A stretch of 64,000 nt of DNA, from the NCBI RefSeq assembly GCF_007988965.1, contig NZ_BJVD01000003.1, positions 237,204 to 301,203 on the forward strand, in the 5' to 3' direction. Under the pieces are notes generated by a model that saw only the letters and a program-made list of their open reading frames with translations, was not told the origin of the DNA and did no database searches. Every line of letters begins with the position of its first letter. Positions within the stretch are counted from its first letter, which is position 1. Position numbers and translations under genes: made by a program. Shown here in pieces: positions 56,795-64,000 of this stretch. The DNA is from Rummeliibacillus stabekisii (GTDB taxonomy: Bacteria; Bacillota; Bacilli; Bacillales_A; Planococcaceae).

Positions 56795-58231
56795 TCATAT
56801 AAGCTTTGGCAATTCTCTCCGCAACAGCTTGTTCGCCCCATTGCGCGGTAAGTCCTTGACAATAAATATCCGCTTCGGCACTTTATAGCCCGCTAAATGT
56901 TCTTTACAGTAGATTAACAAATCTTCTTCGTCTATATTCCCTTTGGTAACGACAAAGCCATAAGGCACTTGACCCCATTTTTCATTCTCAATTCCGCAGA
57001 CCCCTGCTTCTCTAACAGCAGGATGCGAGATTAATGCATTTTCAATTTCAGCTGGATATATATTTTCCCCGCCTGAAATAATTAAATCCGCACGACGATC
57101 AACAACAAATAGGTAGCCTTCCTCATCCAAGTAGCCAATATCACCGCTATGGAGCCACCCTTCTTGTAAGGCAGATTTTTCTTTAAATCGACCAATATAA
57201 CCTGGTGTGACATGAGGTCCCCGAATCAGTATTTCGCCTTCCTCGAAAGGCTCATTTGCACCGTCAATCGAAATTTGGTTAAAGAACAGCGGCTTCCCGG
57301 CTGACCCAATTTTCCGCATAGCATCTTCACTGGAAAGAGTAGTGGTTTGTGAGGCTGTTTCTGTCATCCCATACGTTTGGGCAATCTCAATTCCAAGCTC
57401 CGCTGCTCGCTCCAAATAATCAATCGGTACTGGTCCTCCGCCCGCAAGCATCGTTTGAAAGCGTTCAGAAGCCCTCTCCCCACGATTTTCTAATTCTTCG
57501 ATAATCCTTGCAAGTGTTACTGAGACAACAGACATACGCGTCACAGAGCCTTCTACTAATTGATCAGCCACCTTCTTAGCATCAAATTTTGTATAAAGCA
57601 CAAGTTCCACACCGTGTAATATGCATTTACAAAACATCGAAAATCCGCTGATATGGAATAGCGGTACTGTACACAGCCACGCTTCCTCTTTTAATAGCCC
57701 CGTATTATAAAGCGATGACGTAGCGCTGGAAAGATGATTTCCTACCGTCTGACGCACACCTTTTGGAAAGCCTGTTGTACCTGAGGTATACATAATAGTC
57801 ATCGTATCAGACTCATTCCATTCACTAGAAGGACTAAACACCTTCCCTTCAGAAGCAAAAATATCTGTGAAAGCATAAATTCTTGTATCACTAGAAGGCA
57901 GCTTATCAACCAAACTATCCTCCGTTAATATAGCTGATACTCTTGCATCCTCTATCTGATAAGCCAGCTCCGTTTTGCTTAAGCGTAAGTTTAACATGAC
58001 CATTTCACATTGTAAGTGCATGCATCCGCCTATCATGAAGATTAAATCAGCTGTGGAAGAAGCATAGAGGGCAATTCGGTCTCCACGCATGATGCCAAGG
58101 GACACTAATTGTTTTGCAATGAGGAGAGATTGTTCATTTAACTCTTGATATGTCCATGATTTGTCTTGAAAACGCAATGCTATACGATTTGGCGTCAAGC
58201 TTGCGCGTTGGATGATCCAATTTGGAACCAT
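56795..58231 (-). CDS. menE: o-Succinylbenzoate--CoA ligase
   Basis: Acyl-CoA synthetase (ANL superfamily) that activates o-succinylbenzoate in menaquinone synthesis. The AMP-binding motif TIMYTSGTTGFPKGV, the QTYGMTE loop and LHSGDIGYLDEEGYL are intact; the C-terminal lysine is in NGANKLLRRELP. 478 residues. ATG 58231 follows AAGGTGA by eight bases. A terminator-like hairpin separates it from menB, so its expression may be lower or independent. No menC follows it in this window. Confidence 0.93.
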   Translation of the reverse strand: MVPNWIIQRASLTPNRIALRFQDKSWTYQELNEQSLLIAKQLVSLGIMRGDRIALYASSTADLIFMIGGCMHLQCEMVMLNLRLSKTELAYQIEDARVSAILTEDSLVDKLPSSDTRIYAFTDIFASEGKVFSPSSEWNESDTMTIMYTSGTTGFPKGVRQTVGNHLSSATSSLYNTGLLKEEAWLCTVPLFHISGFSMFCKCILHGVELVLYTKFDAKKVADQLVEGSVTRMSVVSVTLARIIEELENRGERASERFQTMLAGGGPVPIDYLERAAELGIEIAQTYGMTETASQTTTLSSEDAMRKIGSAGKPLFFNQISIDGANEPFEEGEILIRGPHVTPGYIGRFKEKSALQEGWLHSGDIGYLDEEGYLFVVDRRADLIISGGENIYPAEIENALISHPAVREAGVCGIENEKWGQVPYGFVVTKGNIDEEDLLIYCKEHLAGYKVPKRIFIVKDLPRNGANKLLRRELPKLI

Positions 58232-58276
58232 GATTTCATTCACCTTCTCCGTTCTATTATTTTTATTTTACCACAG

Positions 58277-58306
58277 AAAAAAAGAGTCAACGTTTACGTT
58301 GACTCC
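58277..58306 (-). terminator. Terminator or attenuator between menB and menE
   Basis: Perfect arms AGTCAACG / CGTTGACT with a four-base loop, then seven T on the leftward strand. It follows menB and precedes menE by about 45 bases. Confidence 0.75.
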
Positions 58307-58329
58307 TTAGAAAATGAGTACTCTTCGGT

Positions 58330-59148
58330 TTATGGGAAACGTGGGAATTGACCAAAGTCCGGCTTGCGTTTTTCTTTGAACGCATCACGGCCTTCTTTCG
58401 CTTCATCCGTTGTGTAATAAAGCAATGTTGCATCTCCGCCGAATTGTTGTAATCCTGCTAAACCATCTGTATCAGCATTGAATGATGCTTTTAGGAAACG
58501 TAGTGCAGTTGGAGATTTTTCAAGCATCTCTTCGCACCATTGTACAGTTTCATCTTCTAAGCGTTCGTATGGTACGACTGTATTGACTAGCCCCATATCC
58601 AACGCTTCTTGTGCATTGTATTGGCGGCATAGGTACCAAATTTCGCGTGCTTTTTTATGGCCAATGATACGTGCCAAATAGCCGGCACCATAACCAGCAT
58701 CGAATGAACCTACTTTTGGACCAGTTTGTCCAAAGATAGCATTGTCAGCAGCGATTGTTAGATCACATACGATATGTAGTACATGTCCACCACCGATAGC
58801 AAATCCTGCAACCATAGCAACAACCGGTTTTGGAATCTTGCGGATTAATGTTTGAAGATCAAGCACGTTTAAACGTGGAATGTTGTCATCGCCAACATAG
58901 CCACCATTGCCGCGTACTTTTTGGTCTCCACCTGAGCAGAATGCTTTTTCGCCTTCGCCAGTCAAAATAATTGCGCCGATTTTAGCGTCGTCGCGCGCAC
59001 GTGTAAATGCATCAATCATTTCCGTTACTGTTTTCGGACGGAAGGCATTGCGCACTTCTGGACGATTGATTGTTATTTTTGCGATGCCATTATAAGATTC
59101 ATATTTGATATCTTCGTAGACATGTTCTGTTACCCATTCACGAGTCAT
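58330..59148 (-). CDS. menB: 1,4-Dihydroxy-2-naphthoyl-CoA synthase
   Basis: Crotonase-fold enzyme that closes the naphthoate ring from o-succinylbenzoyl-CoA. The N-terminal [13 protein letters not shown], the active-site loop [27 protein letters not shown] and the C-terminal [13 protein letters not shown] are family-typical. 272 residues. AGGAGGAC precedes the ATG, placed 12 bases after menH. Confidence 0.95.
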   Translation of the reverse strand: MTREWVTEHVYEDIKYESYNGIAKITINRPEVRNAFRPKTVTEMIDAFTRARDDAKIGAIILTGEGEKAFCSGGDQKVRGNGGYVGDDNIPRLNVLDLQTLIRKIPKPVVAMVAGFAIGGGHVLHIVCDLTIAADNAIFGQTGPKVGSFDAGYGAGYLARIIGHKKAREIWYLCRQYNAQEALDMGLVNTVVPYERLEDETVQWCEEMLEKSPTALRFLKASFNADTDGLAGLQQFGGDATLLYYTTDEAKEGRDAFKEKRKPDFGQFPRFP

Positions 59149-59160
59149 TAATGAGTCCTC

Positions 59161-59985
59161 CTATTCGTCTTCTAAATGTTCCTTTATTATTGTAGCAAAG
59201 ATTTGAGGATTTTCCACATGTATTGCATGGCCAACAGCTGGCACGATATGATGCTCGCAAATTGGAAACTCTTCTTTCATCTCTATTGCTTTTTGAATAA
59301 ATTTTCGATCGAGTTCTCCAGTCAGCATGACAACAGGTTTTTGAAAATGTTTAAGCTCATGCCAATAGGACGACTGCTTCCCCGTCCCCATTCCTCTCAA
59401 GCTATTGGCAAGTCCAACAGGTGATTGGTTCAGCCTTTCATCTCTTACTTGCTGTTTAATATCAGCTGGTAAATGTTTTTGTGATTCAAATAAAGGAATG
59501 GTCTCCCAATAATTCACAAATGCTTCTACGCCATCTTTTTCAATACGCTCTGCCAACTGCCGATCATTTTTTATCCGGGTTCTGCGTTCTTCTTCAGTCT
59601 TTAAACCTGGAGAGGCACTTTCTAAAACTAGCTTTTTCACTTTATCAGGATACCTGATGGCAAAAGCTAGTGCCACTCTACCTCCCATGGAGTAACCAAC
59701 CAATGTACACGTATAGATTCGGCGGGCTTCGAAGAATTCACGCAGCAACTCCACTTGTTCATCCATCGAGTAGGCCTCTACGCTATAAGGAGAATCCGTT
59801 AAACCATGGCCCATTAAATCAATTGAAATCATACGATACTTTTTGGATATCCATTGTTCAGTGGATTCCCAAGTCTTTGTGCTGCCTGTAAAGCCATGGA
59901 GAAAAACTATGGTCGTTTTTGCTTCTGGATTAACCACTTGATAATGGATATTCTGGCCACGAATACTTGTCATTACACTTGCCAT
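59161..59985 (-). CDS. menH: 2-Succinyl-6-hydroxy-2,4-cyclohexadiene-1-carboxylate synthase
   Basis: Alpha/beta hydrolase that eliminates pyruvate from SEPHCHC in menaquinone synthesis. The oxyanion motif FLHGFTGSTKTWE, the nucleophile VGYSMGGRVAL, the acid in LTGELDRKF and the base in VGHAIHVENP are visible. About 274 residues from ATG 59985, which has AAGGAG 11 bases upstream; ATG 59973 touches the menD stop (TAATG) and is an alternative. Between menD and menB as in Bacillus. Confidence 0.9.
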   Translation of the reverse strand: MASVMTSIRGQNIHYQVVNPEAKTTIVFLHGFTGSTKTWESTEQWISKKYRMISIDLMGHGLTDSPYSVEAYSMDEQVELLREFFEARRIYTCTLVGYSMGGRVALAFAIRYPDKVKKLVLESASPGLKTEEERRTRIKNDRQLAERIEKDGVEAFVNYWETIPLFESQKHLPADIKQQVRDERLNQSPVGLANSLRGMGTGKQSSYWHELKHFQKPVVMLTGELDRKFIQKAIEMKEEFPICEHHIVPAVGHAIHVENPQIFATIIKEHLEDE

Positions 59986-61700
59986 TTCTTGTCTAACTCC
60001 TTGCCAATTGCTTTCCAAAGATTACGATGTGCTTCTAAATTCTGCGCACGATTGGTGAACACTTCAATGATTCGTAACGCTTTAGCTTTCGGCCGTTGCA
60101 CTACTTTCTTAAGTTCTTCCTTTGTATGGACAGGTTCGTACTCTGCATCATACATTTTTGCCAAATCAGCAAATTGAAGTCCTGAAGGTGTGCCAAATAG
60201 TTCCTCATAATGTTGTTCAACTGTCGATTGCGATAAATAAGAGAAGATGCCACCACCATCATTATTCATAATGACAATCGTTATATCACATGCTTGATAT
60301 CGTGTAGCAATTAATCCATTGCTATCATGCAGAAACGCTAAATCGCCTATTAACAAATACGTATCCCGCTTTGTTGCCAATTGCGTACCTATTGCCGTGG
60401 ATACAACCCCATCAATGCCATTTGCTCCTCGGTTAGCGTAAATATGAATATCACGCGAGGTTTTCGAAAAGAAAGTATCGACATCTCGTATCGGCATGCT
60501 GCTACTTGCAAATAAATTACTTCCATCTGGCAATGACTGAAATAAAACGGCTGCCATTGCCCCTTCATCAGTCTCTTCTAGCTTGTATGTTTCAACTTTA
60601 GCTGCTGCAGCTTCATTTGATTGTGTCCACAGATTTACATAAGCTGAATCTATATTTGCTGGATTGATGATAAGATCATTTAGCCACTGATCGATAGATG
60701 CCTGAATATGCATGGTTGAGAGGGAAAGCGAATCACGAAACATCGGGTCTTCATCTACTACCAAATAGGTACTTGGCTCACAATACGTTAAAAATTGCAT
60801 CAATGGTTTAGAAACAGGCTGAGCGCCGAAGCGGATCACTGTATCTGCTGCTGCCATCTGTTTAAATGCATCATTTTTCAGCAATGCATCGTATTGATCA
60901 ATAATATAAGCCTCGCAGTCTTCTGGCACATTCGCTCGCAATTGGGATAGACTATCAGCGAGAACAGGCCATTTTAGCCGGCGAACCAATTGCCACATAT
61001 AGGTAATATCTGTGCGACCTGATAATTCCCCAACAATAATAAACCCTTTTTTCGCTTGTTCAATGACTGTTTCAAACAAATTCATTGCATGCTCAGTTGG
61101 CTTCAATTGAGAGGATATGCTCTCTGTAAAGGAGGCTACTGGCAAATGTTCCGGAAAATCAATCAATAATGGCTCTCTAAACGGCACATTGACATGAACT
61201 GGTCCATATGGATGCGTGCTTGCAATAGCCACCGCACGAGCGATATGGCGCTCAATAAACGGCAATGTCTGTTGTGAGTCATCTGGTATTGGAAAATCAA
61301 CTGCCCATTTTACTTGATCTCCATAAAGATGAGTTTGTGCAATCGCTTGGGGTGCTCCTACTTCACGTAACTCATGAGGGCGATCTGCCGTTAATACAAT
61401 TAAAGGCACACGTGCTATTTTAGCTTCTACAATCGCTGGGAAATAGTTTGCTGCTGCCGTACCCGATGTACATACAAGGACAACAGGTTTTGTACTAGCC
61501 TTGGCAAGTCCCAATGCAAGAAAAGCAGCTGACCGCTCATCCACTTGTCGATATAGCGTAAATTCTTTACTGTTGGCAAATGCATAAGCAAGTGGCGTAG
61601 AACGAGAGCCAGGGCTCACTACAACATCTTTTATGCCGGTAGCATGCAATGCACTCACAAGTTTATATACATAGTTATTTAAAATCTCTTTATTCGTCAT
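59973..61700 (-). CDS. menD: SEPHCHC synthase (menaquinone synthesis protein MenD)
   Basis: Thiamine-diphosphate enzyme that joins isochorismate and 2-oxoglutarate. The N-terminal VVSPGSRSTPLAYAF and TADRPHELREVGAPQ are typical; the ThDP site is seen in GDLAFLHDSNG and NNDGGGIF. 575 residues. AGGGGGT precedes the ATG. It overlaps menF by 11 bases and menH by a few, so translation is coupled. Confidence 0.95.
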   Translation of the reverse strand: MTNKEILNNYVYKLVSALHATGIKDVVVSPGSRSTPLAYAFANSKEFTLYRQVDERSAAFLALGLAKASTKPVVLVCTSGTAAANYFPAIVEAKIARVPLIVLTADRPHELREVGAPQAIAQTHLYGDQVKWAVDFPIPDDSQQTLPFIERHIARAVAIASTHPYGPVHVNVPFREPLLIDFPEHLPVASFTESISSQLKPTEHAMNLFETVIEQAKKGFIIVGELSGRTDITYMWQLVRRLKWPVLADSLSQLRANVPEDCEAYIIDQYDALLKNDAFKQMAAADTVIRFGAQPVSKPLMQFLTYCEPSTYLVVDEDPMFRDSLSLSTMHIQASIDQWLNDLIINPANIDSAYVNLWTQSNEAAAAKVETYKLEETDEGAMAAVLFQSLPDGSNLFASSSMPIRDVDTFFSKTSRDIHIYANRGANGIDGVVSTAIGTQLATKRDTYLLIGDLAFLHDSNGLIATRYQACDITIVIMNNDGGGIFSYLSQSTVEQHYEELFGTPSGLQFADLAKMYDAEYEPVHTKEELKKVVQRPKAKALRIIEVFTNRAQNLEAHRNLWKAIGKELDKKWQV

Positions 61701-63075
61701 CTAATTGACCCCCTAAAGCGCGAACCATTGGGCGGAATTTTACAAGTGTCTCTTCATACTCACTTTGTGGCGTTGAATCAGCTACAATGCCTCCGCCCGC
61801 ATATAAAAAGGCTTTATTCGAATTTAATAATGCTGATCGTATTGCAACCGCAAATTCACCATTATTTCGATCATCCAGCCAACCAATTGGTGCTGCATAT
61901 AAACCTCTGTTCATCGGTTCATATTGGCGTATCACTTCCATAGCGCGCATTCGCGGCACACCGCCTAAAGCAGGAGTCGGATGCAAGGTTTTCGCCAATT
62001 GCAAAATCGTAGCTCCATTCTTTAAATGTCCCTCAACAGGTGTAAATAAGTGTTGGATATCCCGGATTTTTAATAGTTCAGGTTGGCTAGGGATTGAATA
62101 AGAAGAACAATTATCCTTAAATGTCTTGCCGATCATATCCACTACGTATTGATGCTCTGAACGGTTCTTCGCATCATTGTATAATTCAAGCCCTAAACGT
62201 TCATCTTCATCGCTTGATCTCCCACGTTTAATAGAACCCGCTATACATGATGAATATGCGTAAGCATCTTGCACTTTTACTAAACGTTCAGGAGAGGCGC
62301 CAAAAAAGAAATGGTTTTTATATTCTAAGCCAAACAGATAGCTATTTTGTTGTTCATTCATTAGCTGTGCAAGTACATTTGCTGAAGCAACTGGCTCTTG
62401 AAATTTCAAAACATGTGAACGCGCAATGACTACCTTGTCCGCTTCTTTCTTTTGAATAAGATTTGTTACTTGTTCAATCGATGTAAGGTAAGCAGCTTTA
62501 TTGGGCTCTGTACTTTCAACCACTATTGGTTTAGCGTATTCCACTTTCTCAAATGTGTAGCTTGCACGGAGAAGTTCATCTCTTTTTTTGCAAAGCTTCT
62601 GAAACAGTCCTGCATCTTCCCGTTCTGCTATATAGTTTGTGCTTATATAGCTGTGTCCGTTACGGATAATTAACTGGTAGGTAGCAGCTGCGAAAAATGC
62701 TTCTGGCACATCATCCCACTCGCCTGACTGTGTGTTGGCAGGATCAAATGTAAAACCTCCGAATAATACGGGTCTTACATTCTCCTCATTTGTGAGTACA
62801 TGCTGCGTGAGCTTCTTCCATTGCTGGTCGACCTCTTCAAAACGTCCCTCATTTAATCCGCTTTCGATTATATGTGCATGGCCTAAGCCAACTAACGTAA
62901 AAGTTTGATCAGGATTTTGCCAGAAAAAACGTTGTCCAGTAAATTCTTCTTCACCCGCATGAAAAAAGGCTAATGCAGACAAAGAGCTAACTTCGATTGT
63001 TTCTGAGAAAAACTGCAGTGTTGTTTTTTCTGTATCCTTTTGGTCGCCGATTGTTGACGACAACTGATGATTCAT
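61690..63075 (-). CDS. menF: Isochorismate synthase
   Basis: Chorismate-utilising enzyme that makes isochorismate, the first step towards menaquinone. The C-terminal domain shows KVVIARS, GASPERLVKV, the SIKRGRSSDED segment, LHPTPALGGVPR and the terminal FRPMVRALGG. 461 residues, near the Bacillus MenF length. GGAGG precedes the ATG. A short palindrome sits between the presumed promoter and this ribosome site. Confidence 0.93.
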   Translation of the reverse strand: MNHQLSSTIGDQKDTEKTTLQFFSETIEVSSLSALAFFHAGEEEFTGQRFFWQNPDQTFTLVGLGHAHIIESGLNEGRFEEVDQQWKKLTQHVLTNEENVRPVLFGGFTFDPANTQSGEWDDVPEAFFAAATYQLIIRNGHSYISTNYIAEREDAGLFQKLCKKRDELLRASYTFEKVEYAKPIVVESTEPNKAAYLTSIEQVTNLIQKKEADKVVIARSHVLKFQEPVASANVLAQLMNEQQNSYLFGLEYKNHFFFGASPERLVKVQDAYAYSSCIAGSIKRGRSSDEDERLGLELYNDAKNRSEHQYVVDMIGKTFKDNCSSYSIPSQPELLKIRDIQHLFTPVEGHLKNGATILQLAKTLHPTPALGGVPRMRAMEVIRQYEPMNRGLYAAPIGWLDDRNNGEFAVAIRSALLNSNKAFLYAGGGIVADSTPQSEYEETLVKFRPMVRALGGQLDDE

Positions 63076-63091
63076 GAAAATTACCTCCGTC

Positions 63092-63110
63092 AGTAGATCA
63101 TTTATCTACT
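63092..63110. promoter_or_regulatory. Palindrome in the menF leader
   Basis: Perfect AGTAGAT-N5-ATCTACT, ending just four bases before the menF Shine-Dalgarno. It may be an operator or an RNA hairpin that limits translation. Its function is not established. Confidence 0.4.
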
Positions 63111-63205
63111 AAGTACATACTTCTATATATTCTATCATACAACTTTCATTAATTTTCGGCACTTATTTGCTTTTTTAATGACTAATCATGGAATTTGGAC
63201 AAAAC

Positions 63206-63232
63206 AAAAAGACTGCGTAAATGCAGTCTTTT
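63206..63232 (-). terminator. yteA terminator
   Basis: Arms AAAAGACTGC / GCAGTCTTTT with a six-base loop, at the yteA stop. Confidence 0.8.
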
Positions 63233-63752
63233 ATAAATCTGTATCATAAGTTCCATCAGATTCGCTTCCTTTATCAGATGGTGAATCTGATGAGCCATAT
63301 TCTTCGACAACCAGAAAGCTATCTTCACCGTCAACACGGTAATCTTTCAAATTACTCGGATGTGAAGTATTCCCTGTCAGAACTCCTTCTTCAACTGAAC
63401 GTTCCGTTGTATCTAGTGTATCCTCCGCATGCTCTATGCAAGTCAAAGTTCTAGGCATTGCTTCTAAGCGTTCGTAAGGAATTTCTTTACCACACACTAC
63501 ACAGGTACCATACGTACCAGCCTCCATGGCCCGAAGTGCTTCTTTAATTTCTTCTTTTTGAAAGTCATGGAATTTATCCATTGCTAGCTCTGTTGCTTGG
63601 TCTGTCAGATCTGTCGCCTGATCAGCAGGATGGTTATCATAGTTAGAGAGCTCTGTTGATTCAAAAACCCTGTCATTATCAGGTCTTTCTTCAATTCGTT
63701 TTAGCTCATCCAATAATTCATTCTTTAAATGTTGTAATTGTTGTTCGTTCAT
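63231..63752 (-). CDS. yteA: DksA/TraR-type zinc-finger protein YteA
   Basis: 173-residue protein. An N-terminal helical region (residues 1-75) precedes a DksA-like zinc-finger segment YGTCVVCGKEIPYERLEA, with the second pair as CIEH (Cys and His) instead of CxxC. The C-terminus is acidic and low in complexity. Family members may bind RNA polymerase through the secondary channel; no role is proved for YteA. ATG 63752 follows GGAGG. Upstream of menF as in Bacillus, and next to tRNA-Glu. Confidence 0.85.
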   Translation of the reverse strand: MNEQQLQHLKNELLDELKRIEERPDNDRVFESTELSNYDNHPADQATDLTDQATELAMDKFHDFQKEEIKEALRAMEAGTYGTCVVCGKEIPYERLEAMPRTLTCIEHAEDTLDTTERSVEEGVLTGNTSHPSNLKDYRVDGEDSFLVVEEYGSSDSPSDKGSESDGTYDTDL

Positions 63753-63884
63753 ATACTTAGCCTCCATTCTTTCTTATTTATTCCCCAAAAACAACTTTTC
63801 AAAGCCATTTTTCGATTTTTAAGAAAAGAAAAAAGATGAGATTGAAATTCTCGAAATATTGAACGGATTAACATAAAAATAAAA

Positions 63885-63917
63885 AAGTCTTTAGAACATA
63901 AACTGTTCTAAAGACTT
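63885..63917 (-). terminator. tRNA-Glu terminator
   Basis: Perfect 14-base arms AAGTCTTTAGAACA / TGTTCTAAAGACTT with a five-base loop, then a T-rich tract. Confidence 0.85.
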
Positions 63918-63921
63918 AGTA

Positions 63922-63993
63922 TGACCCCTACGGGATTCGAACCCGTGTTACCGCCGTGAAAGGGCGGTGTCTTAACCGCTTGACCAAGGGGCC
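63922..63993 (-). tRNA. trnE: tRNA-Glu (anticodon TTC)
   Basis: 72-base cloverleaf on the leftward strand: acceptor GGCCCCT/AGGGGTC (one G-U pair), anticodon stem CCGCC/GGCGG with loop CTTTCAC (anticodon TTC), and T-arm CGGG-TTCGAAT-CCCG. The CCA end is not encoded. Confidence 0.95.
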
Positions 63994-64000
63994 AATTCTA

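Noticed and set aside
1..64000. Mobile elements, prophage or a defence island
   Set aside because: No transposase, integrase, phage structural, restriction or toxin-antitoxin gene was recognised; gene order is mostly that of the Bacillus core.

Overview
The window is chromosomal DNA of a low-GC Gram-positive, endospore-forming member of the Bacillales. Gene content and order follow the Bacillus subtilis ytx/ytp/yto/ytm/ytk/men region. Several features fit Planococcaceae-type relatives such as Lysinibacillus or Sporosarcina better than Bacillus proper: the large FtsA-like gene beside aroA, an orphan MurE-like ligase, and a very long repeat-rich SftA. I cannot fix the genus from sequence alone. 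I saw no insertion sequence, prophage, CRISPR array or rRNA. One tRNA gene (Glu, TTC) lies at the right end.

Layout. 0-10 kb: aroA (DAHP synthase/chorismate mutase), a divergent FtsA-like ATPase, ytxH-ytxG, murC and sftA. 10-18 kb: the ytpR-ytpQ-ytpP group, a lipoprotein, a DUF84 NTPase, the aminopeptidase ytoP, ytzB, the lactonase-like ytnP, trmB and a possible NERD protein. 18-26 kb: a secreted tandem-duplicated beta-helix protein, pepV, the small regulator ytzE with a clear operator, an RsuA-type pseudouridine synthase, the lipid II flippase-like ytgP and the flavoprotein ytfP. 26-35.5 kb: a membrane GGDEF protein, an envelope cluster (glycolipid-type glycosyltransferase, DedA, polysaccharide deacetylase), a Bax-inhibitor-1 protein, leuS behind a T-box leader, and an MFS transporter. 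36-43.9 kb: ytqA-ytqB, a MerR-type coiled-coil protein, the alkylpyrone pair bpsA-bpsB, an alanine/Na+ symporter, a YtpA-like hydrolase that lacks its nucleophile serine, a gamma-carbonic anhydrase and a YiaA/B protein. 44-54 kb: metK behind an S-box riboswitch, pckA with a CcpN-type operator, ytmA-ytkD, small unknown genes, the orphan MurE-like ligase, a sigma-B-type stress membrane protein, yidD, a Zur-boxed zinc-binding lipoprotein and dps. 54-64 kb: a FUSC transporter, ytaF, the menaquinone operon menF-menD-menH-menB-menE, yteA and tRNA-Glu.

Most of the window is core metabolism with legible regulation: T-box (leuS), SAM riboswitch (metK), CcpN (pckA), Zur (zinc lipoprotein), three sigma-B-like promoters (ytxG, the GlsB/YeaQ-like gene, dps) and an inverted-repeat operator at the ytzE promoter. 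The least explained pieces are the C-terminal repeats of the FtsA-like protein, the duplicated beta-helix exoprotein, the serine-less YtpA homologue, the orphan MurE-like ligase, the possible non-AUG start of ytpQ, and a long imperfect hairpin between sftA and murC. Promoter and operator calls are by eye against consensus and are inferences.
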